Of a stretch of DNA of 64,000 nt, positions 48,757 to 61,448 are shown piece by piece; positions within the stretch are counted from its first letter, which is position 1; the number at the start of each line of letters is the position of its first letter. This DNA comes from Diprion similis (taxonomy: Eukaryota > Arthropoda > Insecta > Hymenoptera > Diprionidae). The stretch lies in the NCBI RefSeq assembly GCF_021155765.1, contig NC_060109.1, positions 3,001,001-3,065,000 on the forward strand, given 5' to 3'. The notes beneath the pieces are model-generated. The model saw only the letters and a list, made by a program, of their open reading frames with translations, was not told where the DNA came from and did not search any database. The position numbers were made by a program, and so were the translations under genes.

Positions 48757-51009
48757 TAATTCAGAAAGTAACGATTGCACTTATCCCTGAATTATAATCT
48801 ACAATCGGTTTCAAACTAGACAATGTTTCGCATTATAATTTATGTTGTATGATCATTCGGTAGGTGCCCATCAGAAATGATTTTAATTTCGTCGAGTTCG
48901 CATTCTACCTAATTGCCGAAAAAAATTAGCTTGCAAACTTTGAACTCTGGACATGCGCGCTATTATAGCAAAACGTTAGCTTATAGTGCGCACTCTCGGA
49001 ACTGGGCGAGGCCAAGGGATTGAAATTCAAGTTTTGGACTTTCAGCCACGAAAAGTTGAGGCATTTGAGGGTCGGAGCTCCGTCCATCCGGCGACTGTAC
49101 GCCTTATTCTATACGCACGTTGAACGCGCATGTAGCTTTAGGATATACCTATAGAAGGGAAAACGCAACACGCTGCACGCAATACCGCGCGAATCAATAG
49201 TGTACATACATACAATATCACAGGTATATCCGCACTTTCGACCTTTCGACAACCACACCTCTCGCTTCAACCGGCAATTTTCGCCCAATACTCGTTACGT
49301 ACTTCTGGAATTCTACTATCTCTGCATCGTATAAATAGATATTTATATAGTTATAAATAGCGCATATAGACTTTAGTACCAGATACGTGCTACGTTTCAC
49401 AAAAGGTAAATATAAGAGGCTGTACTTGTTTTTATTTCAATAATCTACACCGCTAGTGATTGAATAGTACCGGGAATTTTTTATTATAAATCAAACACAT
49501 AGGAATTTTCATGTACAGATAATTAATTTCAATGCATTTAGTTGTAATTGGTATGGGATTTTTTAAGATTCCACACAATTCATTCAATACTACACTTATA
49601 AACATGCCGCATGAATCTTTCCTACTGTTTGTGCGCTATAATCGTATATGTGGATTGTTGTACGTATTTTAACGATGGTCTTGTGCTTATCACTGCTTTG
49701 TATTGATTCAAATGCATTCCATAATTAAGAGCGACGTATAATACAAAATAAACCTATTGATATGCACACACATACAGAAACATGCTTGAATCTTAATTCT
49801 GTCTCCCTTTGGCCGAGTGAATCATATGCTTTGAAATATGTATATGCGTACAAGTTGGCTGCACAATTCATGAAAAATGTTATCGGCTGTATATACACAC
49901 ATAAATCCGAATGAAAAGTCTTTTTGTCACACATAAATCCGAATAAAATTTCTTTTTGTTTCCTTCCGGGTTTTTTCCCTGTTTAGCATTGGAAACAAGC
50001 CTAATGACTTAAATTTCTTCAGGTTTTATAATGCACAATATAATTCATTCATAATTACTGAAATTGACTTATCGTACATTGTTTGTATGTTGCACAATTC
50101 TTTGTGCAAATGCAAAATAATAATAACCGTGGAAGTGAATGAATTTCGTTAAAAAAAGTTGATTCGTTAGTTCCATGTGCTTGGTTTTTCCCCAAGGTAT
50201 AGGAAAAGACGGAATTTAATTTTTTTCAACTTCATTGACTCAAATAAGCTTTTTCTGGAGTTAAATCTATGTGCTTGTGTATACTGGGACGATACTTTAC
50301 ACCTTTTTCTAACGAACCGAATAGCAAATGTACACGTACAAGTCCATAAAGCCATTTTTTTGGGTTGTAAAATTTGGTTCGAGTGATTCACTTTAGTTTT
50401 TCCAGAAATAGAGGAAACCGTGGATAGTCACAAAAAGCGTTTATTAATCTTCGATCTCTTCAATTTTGTGAAATAGATTTATTGTAACAGAGAAACGCAA
50501 AAAAAATGATGCGAGAACTAACGGGGTTGAAGTTGGTAACGTTATCGAAACGAAATATTCCCAACAAATCACTATTTTCTCATTTTTACAATAATTTCGA
50601 AGGAAATAACAACAAGATTGCAAAATATGAGTATGTTTTGTTTTATTACGGTTTACTGAATGTAAAACGGTTCCAAAATCACGGAATAACGGTTTTTTCT
50701 CGGCATGAATCGTTACGATAACGCTGCTAACTTCTTCATGATCAAAAACTATAGACTTTCGGTAAAAAAGACTCCCTATGTAATAATCTGAGGTGTTATT
50801 TCAGAGAAAGTATTTTCAAGAACTAAATTTGAATGATTATATTAATATTATTAGCATTTGTTCACGTTTGCAATGTTATCGTTAATAAAGTCTCGTTCGA
50901 TTCGGTTACCATTTCAATTCAAATATTGACTGTAAATCACGTTATCGATATTTGTTTCACAGATATTTTTAGCGTAAGAAGAATCGCCAAAAAATATATA
51001 ATAGTAACG
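48757..51009. other. Intergenic DNA
   Basis: No coding exon was recognised. A less AT-rich patch at about 48950-49300 could be a promoter. The last stretch is the presumed 5' region of the dehydrogenase gene. Confidence 0.35.
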
Positions 51010-53354
51010 ATGGAAGTTAAAGGTCGCGTGGCCCTTGTGACCGGGGCAGCTTCCGGTATCGGTAAAGCTTATGCCGAAGAGCTTCTCAATCACGGAGCCA
51101 AGGTGAGACCTTCGAAAATTGTCAATTACTGTTATGCGATAGCAATATAAATACTAGATAGTAAAACGTCACCTCTATTGCGAAATCGGTACTTTTTGAT
51201 GTAGTACAAGTGGCATTCCGCTAAACTGATAACCGAATTATGAATAAAATCGATCGCAAGACTGATTTGAAAACTTACAGAATCCTTTTTGTCCGAAATA
51301 TGCGTGGAAAAAAAGATGCTACCATTTCTTTCTAGTCTTATGAAATTTTTTTTTTTTGTGCATGCTATTCTCTCAAGATTTCTCTGAATTTTCTTTAACT
51401 TGAACAATTTGTTTTAGAATTATTTTTTTGTACTCGATTATATGATAATCTGACTGGACTATTCGCTGCCAAAAATTCCAACAATTACACTAGCGATGAG
51501 TACAGATGACATATAAATGAAAAATTCCAAGGGATCGCCGAAATTAGATAATTAAATTATTGCATCGTATTAATGAAAATTGAAAAACTCTTTTTAGTGA
51601 TTTTTTAGAAAACTAAGGATAATCGCTCTCTGTTTTAATTTATAGGTATTCTAATTCGTTCAAAAAATTTACAATATTGTGTACTTTTAAGCTATTTAGA
51701 AGTATTCCAAGTCGTTCTAAGAACCATACTTAAAAATAGTCGAGAAAAATTAAGAGTAATTTTTGAGGTGATCTTTAAAAGATTCTGGCTACATTTTTTT
51801 TTGTTACGAATATTAGCTTTGAAGTTTTTGAACTCATGATCGTAACGACTCCCGGACGCATAAATCTAATATTATACAATTTGAAAATAACCCCCTTGGT
51901 AAAAAATTAACTAATTTCAAACTCTGGATTTTATAAATTCTTACAATTATTCATATAAAAAACATGACTATTGCATGTACAAAAATTCAGCTGTACAGAG
52001 TTTGGAAAGATTTTCGAATCTTATTGTTAGACATTTTTTCATGAATTGCTTCGTAGGTATCGATATGCGACATCAACGTCGAGGATGGCGAGAAGTTGGT
52101 TGAGGGTCTAGCTGCACGACATGGAAAAGACCGTGTAATATTTTGTTCATGCGACGTAACTGATTATCCACAATTTGAAGGCAAGTCAATATTGAAATGA
52201 ATATATATTTGATAAAAAGAATTTAATATTTTATCTGAAACGTGTATTCTATTGTTTACTCTAGTAGCTTGCAGAATAACTCAAACTTTGCTTTCAGAAT
52301 CTTTTCGTACCACGATTGCTACTTTTGGGCGACTCGACATAGTCATAAACAATGCAGGGATTATGAACGATCGGTTTTGGGAACTGGAAGTCGACATCAA
52401 TCTTGTAAGATTTTGTTCCAAAAACAAGCAATTTTAAAATTAGAAATTTCCAATCTTACAAATCTCTAATTGAATTCCCAATATGTGTAAATTATAAATA
52501 AATACATTGAACTCCACGTCCCCTAATATAAAACTAGGATTGATAGATTTTGAGTAAAATGAAAACAATATCAAATGATTCAACGAGCAGCTATGATCCA
52601 TCTAGTCATTTAAATATGTTTTCAGAATGGTGTGATTCGTGGCACGCTACTCGCTCAACGTTTTCTTGGAACCGACCGCGGTGGAAGAGGGGGCATTGTC
52701 GTCAACACAGGAAGCAACGTTGGAATCAATCCTTATGTCAGCGTTCCCATTTATTCGGCTACAAAGACAGCGATCGTTGGCCTTACGAGGGCATATGGAG
52801 TAATTTTGACACAAGTTTATTCTATATCGACTAGTTTTAATTTCTGAAAAAGAAAAAACAATTCTCATGGCATTCTTCAATTCAATTCTTTGCAGGATCA
52901 GTATCATGTTGGACTGACCGGTATCAAAGTAATGGCGCTGTGCCCTAGTGTGACAGAAACTCATTTGGTACGCGACGTTGGAAAACAGTTATTTTCAACA
53001 CGTTATGAAGATGCTTGGTGTCGAGATACAGCTGCCACAGTTCCTCAAAAGTGAGTTCGGCTTTCTAAATTTTGATACAACTTTTTTAACAGGCCACAGT
53101 TTCAGTAGCATAAAGTTATCGAAAGTTTGCAAATCATGCCACGCATTCTATTCGAAAAATTCTTCACTCTAATTTTGATGTTACCTCTAAACAAAACAGA
53201 CTTACATTACCATCTATAAGGCACGTTTTTACTTTTCAGAGCGGAACACGTTGCAAAGGCATTAATCCATGTGATAAGCATGGGAAAAAGTGGTAGCATT
53301 TGGTATGTGGAAAATGGTCAGCCGCCGTATCAGCTTACGTTTGCTGATCATTAG
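51010..53354 (+). CDS. Short-chain dehydrogenase, 15-hydroxyprostaglandin dehydrogenase-like
   Basis: This is a classical SDR oxidoreductase acting with NAD(H). Six exons (51010-51102, 52057-52180, 52298-52404, 52626-52799, 52896-53050, 53240-53354) join in phase to 255 residues. The cofactor motif TGAASGIG is at 11-18. CDIN after the second strand supplies the acidic residue (D36) that favours NAD over NADP. NNAG is at 90-93 and the catalytic set is S138, Y151 and K155 (YSATK). CPSVTETHL follows the active site. The pattern resembles insect 15-PGDH-like and alcohol-dehydrogenase-related SDRs; the substrate cannot be read from sequence. Intron 2 begins GC (gaag|gcaagt), and phase supports that site. 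A compact gene with a 954-bp first intron. Confidence 0.93.
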
Positions 53355-54428
53355 ATCAGATATTATTTGTTACTTACTAAATATCATGGTAACTCATGAA
53401 CATTAAACATAAGCGCATTCTTAAACAGCATACATTTCACCATTCGAATAATCTAGAAATAAGTATAAACGCTTTGCGAGGGTGACCATGTACAATTTCG
53501 AACATGTATCCTCTTACGCTTTGTCGATAATCTTATTCTAATCTTTTTAAATTGTTTATTAGAATTGTTAAGTTTGTTGAAAATTATGTAGTCTTTCACA
53601 TGGATTACTTTATTTAAATTTCTCGGTTTCGAACATGTCTTGAATGCGAAGCATCGCTTATGTGTGTACAGCATAAATCCACTTCAATCACATTTTATAT
53701 AAACGTACAAATTATGGTAAAATTAGCAGAAAATATGTTCAATTCTGTCCTTTGATTATAATGGGTATAAAAAATTATGCATCGCACTATCAATAGCAGT
53801 ACAATACATAATTACAATTTGCCTAATTTAGAGTTTGCAATAATTACTCATTTATAAAAATAGTACTCTACGCTTGTATCATGAGTGGGAAACGAAATTT
53901 CTTTGTTTCTGATTAAGAATGTCTTGCTCAAATTGGCCCAAGTATAAAAGATGGAGGCCTCACCGTATATCCAGCGATGATATTTCACGTACATACATAC
54001 ATACACATATTACACATGTATAACATCATGTTTATTTTTTGTATCGCATTCTTTTGTACTTTACTATATTATAATGAAGAAAAAAAACTACAAAGAAAGG
54101 GGAGAAAAACGAGAAAAAAAAAGTCATAAAATACAAGTCCATTTTATAGTAATAATAAAAGGCAGAAAAAATCGAATGTAACATTTTGAACGCCAAATTT
54201 TCAACTGCCAACCGCAATATGTAACAGAATATCTATCAGTTGAATGTCGAGAAACAACTGCAGATGATGTCAAAAACTTTTGCAATTCAACAAAATATAT
54301 TATCATATAATATAATAATATATATAAAATACGAAATAATACATTGATCTATCTCACTGGCCGCTGATTTTATTATACGAACTTATATTTTGTGTACTGT
54401 TCGAGAGTTTAGCATATTCATCAAGAAT
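53355..54428. other. Intergenic DNA between the SDR and M20 genes
   Basis: Low-complexity AT-rich sequence. No exon or RNA is supported. Confidence 0.45.
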
Positions 54429-56884
54429 ATGCCTATTCCATTGCAAGTTGTCAAGTGTTACAAGTACATCGACTCTCAGCAGAAACAGTTTATCGAGGAA
54501 TTACGTGAGTTGGTCAAGATACCGAATGTCAGCTCAAGTTCCGAAGCTCGAAAGTACGTCGACTCAGCCATAAAATGGTTACAAGCACGATTGGTTCGAA
54601 CTGGATTCTCGGTAGAACTGAAAAATACTGATAATAAGGTCTGAACACACAGACCGCTGTATTCTATTAGAAGGTTTATCCCGAATCTTTGGTCACCACA
54701 GAAACTTAATTGGCTTTTTTCCTCACCGTTGCAATAATTGTTGGATTCAAACTAAAATCTGCCGGAACTGCTCTCCATTTCACAGACAAACATACCACCA
54801 GTGATATTAGCTACGTTGGGAAATGACCGAAGAAAAAAGACTCTTTTGTATTACTGTCATTTGGACGTGTTCAAAGTGCAATCAGATAAGTGGGGTGCAG
54901 ATCCTTTCGTTTTGAGAGAGGAAAAAAATGGAAAACTTTACGGTCGAGGAACTGCAAAGATGAAGGGACCGTTACTGTGCTTTCTTCATGCCGTCGATAC
55001 CTATCAAGCCTTAGAGATTAATCTCCCGATCAATATCAAGATAATTTGTGGTCAAGTATCGTTATTGAATTTTTAGTCATTATTATTTATTTTTGCATAA
55101 CTATCGTTGTTATCGTTCTAGAATCTATGAACGAATGTAAAAGTCTCGGGTTAGCAGATATGCTGCAAAGTTTACGAACTGGTTTTCTGACCAACATCGA
55201 CTGCATGCTTATGACTGACGGTCAGTGGACAGGAATCACATATCCTTGTATTTTGTACGCCTGTCGAGGGGTGTGTTACTTCAATTTAAGCATTGAGGGT
55301 CTGACCGAAGATTTGAACAGTGGAGAATACGGAGGCGTGGTCCAAGAACCATTGCAAGACTTGATTTACATCGTCAATCATTTGGTGGACAAGAGTGGAA
55401 CGCTCGTTATTCCAGGGCTGGACAAAGACATGGTGCAAGTCACCCCAGACGAGGAGAAAATTTATTCACAATTAAAGTTGAACATTCAAGAGTACAAGAA
55501 AGATTCTGGCATCAGAAAACTTTCCCACGACACCAGTCTTTCGCAATCGCTAATGCATGCTTGGCGATATCCCAGTTTCAATTTGCATTATGTCAATACC
55601 TTACCACCCTGTGACTGCCCTGTTAATTTGAAAATCCCCAAGACTGCTCAAGCCAGATTTTCTATACGGTATGAAGTTGAGAATTTATGCGACATTCCTA
55701 ATAAAATTTGGTGCATTTTGAGAGTTTATTACTCTGAGAAAAATTATTCGATTCGATTGGTGTTTGTTTTATTTAAAAGTATGTAGATCGTACTTCTTTC
55801 AAATGTTCTTTTTTTCATTATAATCAATCAATAGAAAGCATGGTTATTGATACTAACGTCAACCATTTCGCTCGGTGACGTGTTTTTCACAACCTTTTTA
55901 TTCAACTAAGAAAAAAATGGTGATAATTGAAAGAAAAGAGGCTTCGTTGAAAAAACAATGGTCTATACAAGTATACTGTATCTAAATTTGAACTAACTCA
56001 TTTAAACCATTTTTGAGATATCTAATCGTGGGCACCACGAAAAATTTTATCGTGCCGAATGGTTCACGTTTTTCTCAATAACAATGGTTCCCATTAATTG
56101 ATTGTAATAAAAATAATACATAAATAAGACTCGATCTACCTAATTTTTAATAAAACAAACCCTAATCAAATTGAATAATCAGTTGTAGCGATATAGATTC
56201 CCAAAATTCATTCACGTTTTCAGGGTGCTTGTATACACTTCCTTAGATTTTTACACAATAATTTTAATGCAGCTTTATGCTTATTTGAAAAGGATTGTTC
56301 CTGACCAAACGCCGAAAAAAGTGTGCAGATTAATTTGCGATCACCTTAATAAAGTATTAAAGTTGAGAAATAGTCCTAACAGAGCAAGACTACGAATGGA
56401 AGACTCTCTGAGGCCTTGGATAGCAGATCATCGACATTGGAGCTATGAAGCAGCAAAGAACGCATCAAAACAGGTTTAAAAACATCTCTTATATTTTTCA
56501 GTAAAAAATATTTTAATTTTTGTACATCTTATTATATAAATACAGTATCATATTATGGATATGTTCGAAAAGAAAAGAAGAAAATCTTTTTCTGTACAAT
56601 GTGTGAAAAGGTGTTTAATATATTCAAATACTTTTAGTAATTGTACGCAATTATTCAAATATACTTAGGTTTACAAAGATCCAGCTAATTTGGTTCGCGA
56701 AGGCAATGCTTACCCAGCATTATTGGAATTTCAACAAATCATGCCAAAAACTAATATTCTTCTGTTACCTCTGGTAAGCGGTGATGCCAATATTAATAAG
56801 GATGAAGAATGCATCACACTCAGATGTTACATGGAAGGTACTAAGCTGATAGCAAATTATTTCTATAATTTGAGCATCTGTTAA
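54429..56884 (+). CDS. M20-family dipeptidase-like protein, probable pseudoenzyme
   Basis: The protein is colinear with cytosolic non-specific dipeptidase (CNDP2), a di-metal M20 peptidase. Five exons (54429-54638, 54786-55050, 55122-55668, 56293-56473, 56669-56884) join in phase to 472 residues, against 475 in human CNDP2. Family blocks include WGADPFVLRE, NGKLYGRG, RGVCYF, LVDKSGTLVIPG, WRYPSFNLH and EGTKLIANY. Metal-site H95 (human H99), D97, E163 (E167) and D191 (D195) remain. The bridging Asp132 is Lys128 (GRGTAKMKG), the catalytic base Glu166 is Asn162 (ESMNEC), His228 is Asn224 and His445 is Asn444. With the bridging ligand and base gone, hydrolysis is unlikely. The reading frame is open throughout, so it is under selection or recently changed. 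Start: first in-frame ATG (MPIPLQ). The intron 1 donor (aag|gtctga) and exon 4 acceptor (gaaaag) are unusual. Confidence 0.92.
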
Positions 56885-57722
56885 TGAAAGTATAACAGAT
56901 TACTAAATCAAATTTTTAATGCATAAGTATGTAACGATACTATTAATGATGAGTTCATTTGAAATGGAGCGAATGGTAACTAGCATCAGAAACACAAAGC
57001 GACCAATTTTCTAGAGATTGAACAAAAAACGCATCCAGTCCGTGTATCGTGTATAAAAATGGTGTCTTGTAAATTCATATAATTGCTTTATCAGTTTACT
57101 TTTGAATTTCGTTAATATAATCAAGTAACAAACATGATTAAAATGATACAAATGAACTAAAAATACTTGTTGAAAATTTTCAAACAATACAATGTAAAAA
57201 AAATAACTCATGATAAAATAAACACGTTATAATGATAAAAATATATTTGCCTCCATTGTTTTAATCCATGCTGGAGTTTGTTTCCAGTCATAAATGCAAA
57301 TTAAAATTTATCTCATTGGAATAATGTTATGAAAGTACGTAAACTGACACTGTGTAGAAGGAAAGACATCTTTGCACACTACACTATTCAATCCTGAATT
57401 TTCATACAACTTTTCACGGGATATTTTTTAATTAGGCTGTCCCTGTTTCATTAAAAGGAACTCAAAAATGATAAACTGTTTTTGGAAAGTTTCAATTATA
57501 CATAGAAGAATGATTTTTGACAAATAGAACGTAGCACAATCTTTAAAGTATCTTTGTATGTAACAAGATGTATCTGTGTTATACCTTTCTCAACATTCAG
57601 TCATTGCGCTTAGATTTTTTGACGATGTTTCAACGAGACTTTCATTTACGAAAACACTATTTCACACTTCAGTCATAATACAGAATATATTATACAATCA
57701 TATTTCATATATATCTATACTA
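56885..57722. other. 3' UTR of the M20-like gene and intergenic DNA
   Basis: AT-rich. An aataaa-type signal lies near 57216. Nothing else is supported. Confidence 0.45.
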
Positions 57723-58371
57723 GACTGTATCAAAAAAATTGACTATTTCTTTTTTTCAAAAATATACTGAAAATATTGTTCAGGATACCGAAAAAAGGCG
57801 CCTGTTAGAATGGGAACTCTTAATTTTAATACTAAGAAGTGCCTCATCGCGACTTTCTACTTTCCATAAGAATAACATGGCAAAAATGGTTTTTGCTCCT
57901 TGCGATTTTTATAACTAGATAACGACGCGTCGTACAGAAAATTCAAAAACACGTTTTTGTAGGAAATTGAACGTTCTACAAAAAAGGTCTCTTGTCATTT
58001 TACGATAAATCTATTCTTTCAAAAGTTATTTGAGGTCGAACATCAACAAAGGACCTCAAATAACTTTTGAAAGAATAGATTTATCGTAAAATGACAAGAG
58101 ACCTTTTTTGTAGAACGTTCAATTTCCTACAAAAACGTGTTTTTGAATTTTCTGTACGACGCGTCGTTATCTAGTTATAAAAATCGCAAAGATCAAGAAC
58201 CATTTTTGCCATGTTATTCTTATGGAAAGTAGAAAATCGGGATGAGGCACTTCTTAGTATTAAAATTAAGAGCTCCCATTTTAACAGGCGCCTTTTTTCG
58301 GTATACTGAACAATATTTTCAGTATATTTTTCAAAAAAAAAAAAAAAATAGTCCATTTTTTTGATACAGTC
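57723..58371. mobile_element. 649-bp near-perfect palindrome, TA-flanked foldback element
   Basis: Left arm 57723-58037 and right arm 58052-58371 are reverse complements over about 315 bp with few mismatches, separated by a 14-base loop (gaacatcaacaaag). It begins TA|GACTGTATCAAAAAAAT and ends ATTTTTTTGATACAGTC|TA, so the TA may be a target duplication as for Tc1/mariner-type elements. No transposase is present. The high arm identity suggests a recent or still homogenised element. Transcribed, it would make one long hairpin. It lies between the ends of the M20-like and THAP genes, which converge here. Confidence 0.9.
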
Positions 58372-58589
58372 TAATCTATACATATATACACACACATAGG
58401 TTATCAACCTTAAATCGTACGTTTTGCTTAATTTTGCATGCGTACTTGATCAGAATAAAGCCGTTTTATTGCTAAGAAAACAAACAATAAGGCTTGTGCC
58501 ATTAGATGGTAACTATTGCACAAAATTTGAATTTCTAATGGCATTGAAACGCACAGCAACATTTTGCATACATGACAATCGATTGATGT

Positions 58590-61448
58590 CTACATCATTC
58601 TCTCCACGCCTAGCTGAGATAAAATGTGCTCTCCCAATTCGTTGGAATTCAAATCATCAAGATCATTGCTCTCTTCGAAAATATCTTGGACAGTACCAGT
58701 GACTTCACTTTCGACAGCCTCATTGCCTATTCCCTGCTCTTCATACCTGTTAAATATCAGTTCCTGATCATTGTCTCCCCAATTGCGATCGGTACTATTT
58801 TCTTTCATAAGATGTCTGCGCAGTGTCCTCAAAGATGGTAATGGAAATTTGTAACTCAATAACTTTTCATAACACTTCAGTCCGCAGCTGTTTCTAATAT
58901 CGATGGCTGTAAGCAGTGCGGTCTCGGAAAATTCATGCGTTGCATTATCGATAAACAGGTTTTTAAATTTGCTTTGCTTGTCCACTGTAGCCCTGTGCCG
59001 TTTGATCGATGCCTGCATACTCAACATTTTTTTTTTGCACGTATTAGCATTTTTCTCTGCTCTCTCTAAGAACTTTGACGCTTTCTCAAGCTTCCAGTTC
59101 AACACTTTAATTTGTTCATCCTTTTGTTTCAGACTCTGAAGAAATTTTTTATCTTGTGCGTCGGTGCTGACCTGTTTTCTTAGTTTTTTGTTAGCTTCTT
59201 CCAGCTGATTAACTTTATTGCTAAGTTTATAAATTGCCTGCTGTTTCATTTCAGACTCATTTTTGCAGTTTACCTCAGGCGATTGTGGCTTTTTACTAAG
59301 CTTTTCTTTAAATATCTGTATCTGTTTGTTTTTTACTTGTAGTTCCAATTTTAGATTCACTAATTTAGTTTCCAGTTCTTTGTAAATGATTAACTGGTTT
59401 GTTAATTTCTTTATTACTTCTTGTTGTGCATTCAACTTTTGCCGCAGCTCTTTGGATAGATCAGTAGGTTTATTTGAATACTTTTGTTGCACAGACCGCA
59501 CATTTTCATAATCTGAACTAACATTTTCTTCAACCTTGATTCTGACACTTCCATCGTTATCAATCGCTTTTTTCCTCTGTACATTTCCGTCCAATTCTAT
59601 ATGAAGAAATTCCCCTTTTCGCCCATGCGATCGTTCGGTACTTGAATTTATTTGCGCAGTGTCGAATAGATTTGTGTCATTGTTCGTTTCATAATCTCTC
59701 TCAACTACAAACCCTTTTTCAATGTCCATACTATCAGAATCATCAAAGTGTTCTTCGTCAGACCTTAAATGAATTAACCCATCTGGATTTTTACCATTTT
59801 TTAACGAATCTCTTTTGTTTGCTTCTCCAGTTAATAAATACTTTGCCGACGAAACATTTTTCACATTTCTTGACAACTTCCAACCAACATCGTTATGTTT
59901 GTCAGATATTCTATGGCCTGAGGTGGCTTCCAAGCCTGCAATAATTTCGCCAACATCATCGGCAACCCCTGTTACTCTGATGGTAAAGTTTGGGTTTGTT
60001 AAAGAACCTTCGCCGTTATTAAGTTCAAATTTGCCATTAATCACATCTGAGGGTTTCTTGTGACTGGTAGTAACGATATTTCTGTCTTCCCTACCTCCTC
60101 TTTTTTTTGCCCTAGCAACCCTTAGAATTGAGCGTGTCAGTTGATCACATTTAACTGCGCTTAACGTTCTTTGCGACAAATCTGCAATAGTTTTCTCAAT
60201 GGATTTCATCACTTCTTCTCTGGTTTTTCTTCGTTTCAATGCAGCTTTCAAGTCCGTCGAATCACTCTGCTTCCCTTTAGAGACATTAATTACATTACCA
60301 TCATTTAGGGCTATAGATTTACTAGTCAAACTCTGCCTTTTTAAAGGACAATCTTCCCCTTGATTCGTATTCTGCATTTCCCTTTTTTCTCCCAATACAC
60401 AGAGTTGTGTATTCGCATTGCTGCTTGTGTTTTTATTTTCATCTCCACTTTCCGTGCCGAATATTATCTGTACGTTTCTTGGGATTTCTTTATCCGTGTG
60501 CCTCATAATATCATCTGATAAAGCATCCTTGCTTTTCGAAACTGTCGAGTTTTTTGTACAAACAATGTCTTTACGAACTGAGATACTAGCAACTCGCTGA
60601 TCTTTCGGTGATTTTGGATCATCGGTTGCATCTTCGCCATTACAAATTTGCTTCAACCTTTCTTCAATATCGTCGTAGCTGTTCTGAATCTGCTGCTTAT
60701 TTTCGGTGCTTACTCGCGACTGTTTTCCGGCGTCCGGGTTCTCTTGAATAAACAAGGTGTTATCAACTATGATATGACCAATCTCTTTGTTATTTTCATC
60801 AGCGACGATTATGACATTCTCATTGTTGTTAACAAGCTTGCCTATCTCCCTATTGTTCTCATCAGACACTATTATCATGTTCTGTTTTTTCAATCCCGGG
60901 ATCTCTTTTTCTGTAACAATACGATACGCAAGATCATGATTGTTTTCTTCACCATCTGCGATATCTTGCTCAATCTCATTACCCAGTGCTATGGATTTGC
61001 ACGTCATACCATCACCCTGTGCAACTATACTTGTCTTATTTCCTTTCATGTCGCAAGCTATCTCGTATTCATCATCGTCAAGGAATTCCAAAGTGTAATT
61101 ATAGTCTTCTAGTGTTCGCATTTTCTTCGAATTACTGAGTGACCAATCATCAATGTCTTGCTGCTCGTTTTGAAGACGTCTCTTGTTGGGAGACTTCCTC
61201 TTTGACGTCTCCGTAAATATGGATGGTACAGCGTCTCTCTTAAGTCTAAGCTTTCCTTTCTTCGTCTGCACCCACTGGTCAGCCTCGAAGTGAGCATGAC
61301 AGAGGAAAGAATTTTTTGACGGTGCCCAGTTTGCTCTACCCACTCTTTCCTGCCACTCTTTTCTCAATTTTGGGTCACGAGGGAAACATTTCATGTTGTA
61401 ACCCTTTTCACTGCGATTGTTGCACCCGATCGCAGCGCAGCCTGGCAT
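58590..61448 (-). CDS. THAP-domain protein, 952 aa, single exon
   Basis: THAP domains are C2CH zinc-binding DNA-binding modules shared by P-element transposases and host transcription factors. Residues 1 to about 85 form the THAP domain: MPGCAAIGCNNRSEKG, then C...CHAHF (Cys-x2-His ligands) and the closing AVPSIF. The middle is long, charged and low-complexity, rich in D, E, N and K with repeats of the type IIVxDENNxEIG (about 190-225). A coiled coil lies at about 650-830 (KELRQKLNAQQEVIKKL...). Near 840-890, FIDNATHEF...LLSYKFPLPSLRTLRRHL recalls the N-terminal part of P-element-type transposases and THAP9-like proteins. No catalytic transposase core follows. The gene has no intron, unlike all neighbours, which fits an origin from a transposon or a retrocopy. 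The start is the MPGC typical of THAP proteins. Confidence 0.9.
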   Translation of the reverse strand: MPGCAAIGCNNRSEKGYNMKCFPRDPKLRKEWQERVGRANWAPSKNSFLCHAHFEADQWVQTKKGKLRLKRDAVPSIFTETSKRKSPNKRRLQNEQQDIDDWSLSNSKKMRTLEDYNYTLEFLDDDEYEIACDMKGNKTSIVAQGDGMTCKSIALGNEIEQDIADGEENNHDLAYRIVTEKEIPGLKKQNMIIVSDENNREIGKLVNNNENVIIVADENNKEIGHIIVDNTLFIQENPDAGKQSRVSTENKQQIQNSYDDIEERLKQICNGEDATDDPKSPKDQRVASISVRKDIVCTKNSTVSKSKDALSDDIMRHTDKEIPRNVQIIFGTESGDENKNTSSNANTQLCVLGEKREMQNTNQGEDCPLKRQSLTSKSIALNDGNVINVSKGKQSDSTDLKAALKRRKTREEVMKSIEKTIADLSQRTLSAVKCDQLTRSILRVARAKKRGGREDRNIVTTSHKKPSDVINGKFELNNGEGSLTNPNFTIRVTGVADDVGEIIAGLEATSGHRISDKHNDVGWKLSRNVKNVSSAKYLLTGEANKRDSLKNGKNPDGLIHLRSDEEHFDDSDSMDIEKGFVVERDYETNNDTNLFDTAQINSSTERSHGRKGEFLHIELDGNVQRKKAIDNDGSVRIKVEENVSSDYENVRSVQQKYSNKPTDLSKELRQKLNAQQEVIKKLTNQLIIYKELETKLVNLKLELQVKNKQIQIFKEKLSKKPQSPEVNCKNESEMKQQAIYKLSNKVNQLEEANKKLRKQVSTDAQDKKFLQSLKQKDEQIKVLNWKLEKASKFLERAEKNANTCKKKMLSMQASIKRHRATVDKQSKFKNLFIDNATHEFSETALLTAIDIRNSCGLKCYEKLLSYKFPLPSLRTLRRHLMKENSTDRNWGDNDQELIFNRYEEQGIGNEAVESEVTGTVQDIFEESNDLDDLNSNELGEHILSQLGVERMM

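Noticed and set aside
58590-61297. Open frames on the plus strand across the THAP gene
   Set aside because: They are shadows of the 952-codon minus-strand frame.
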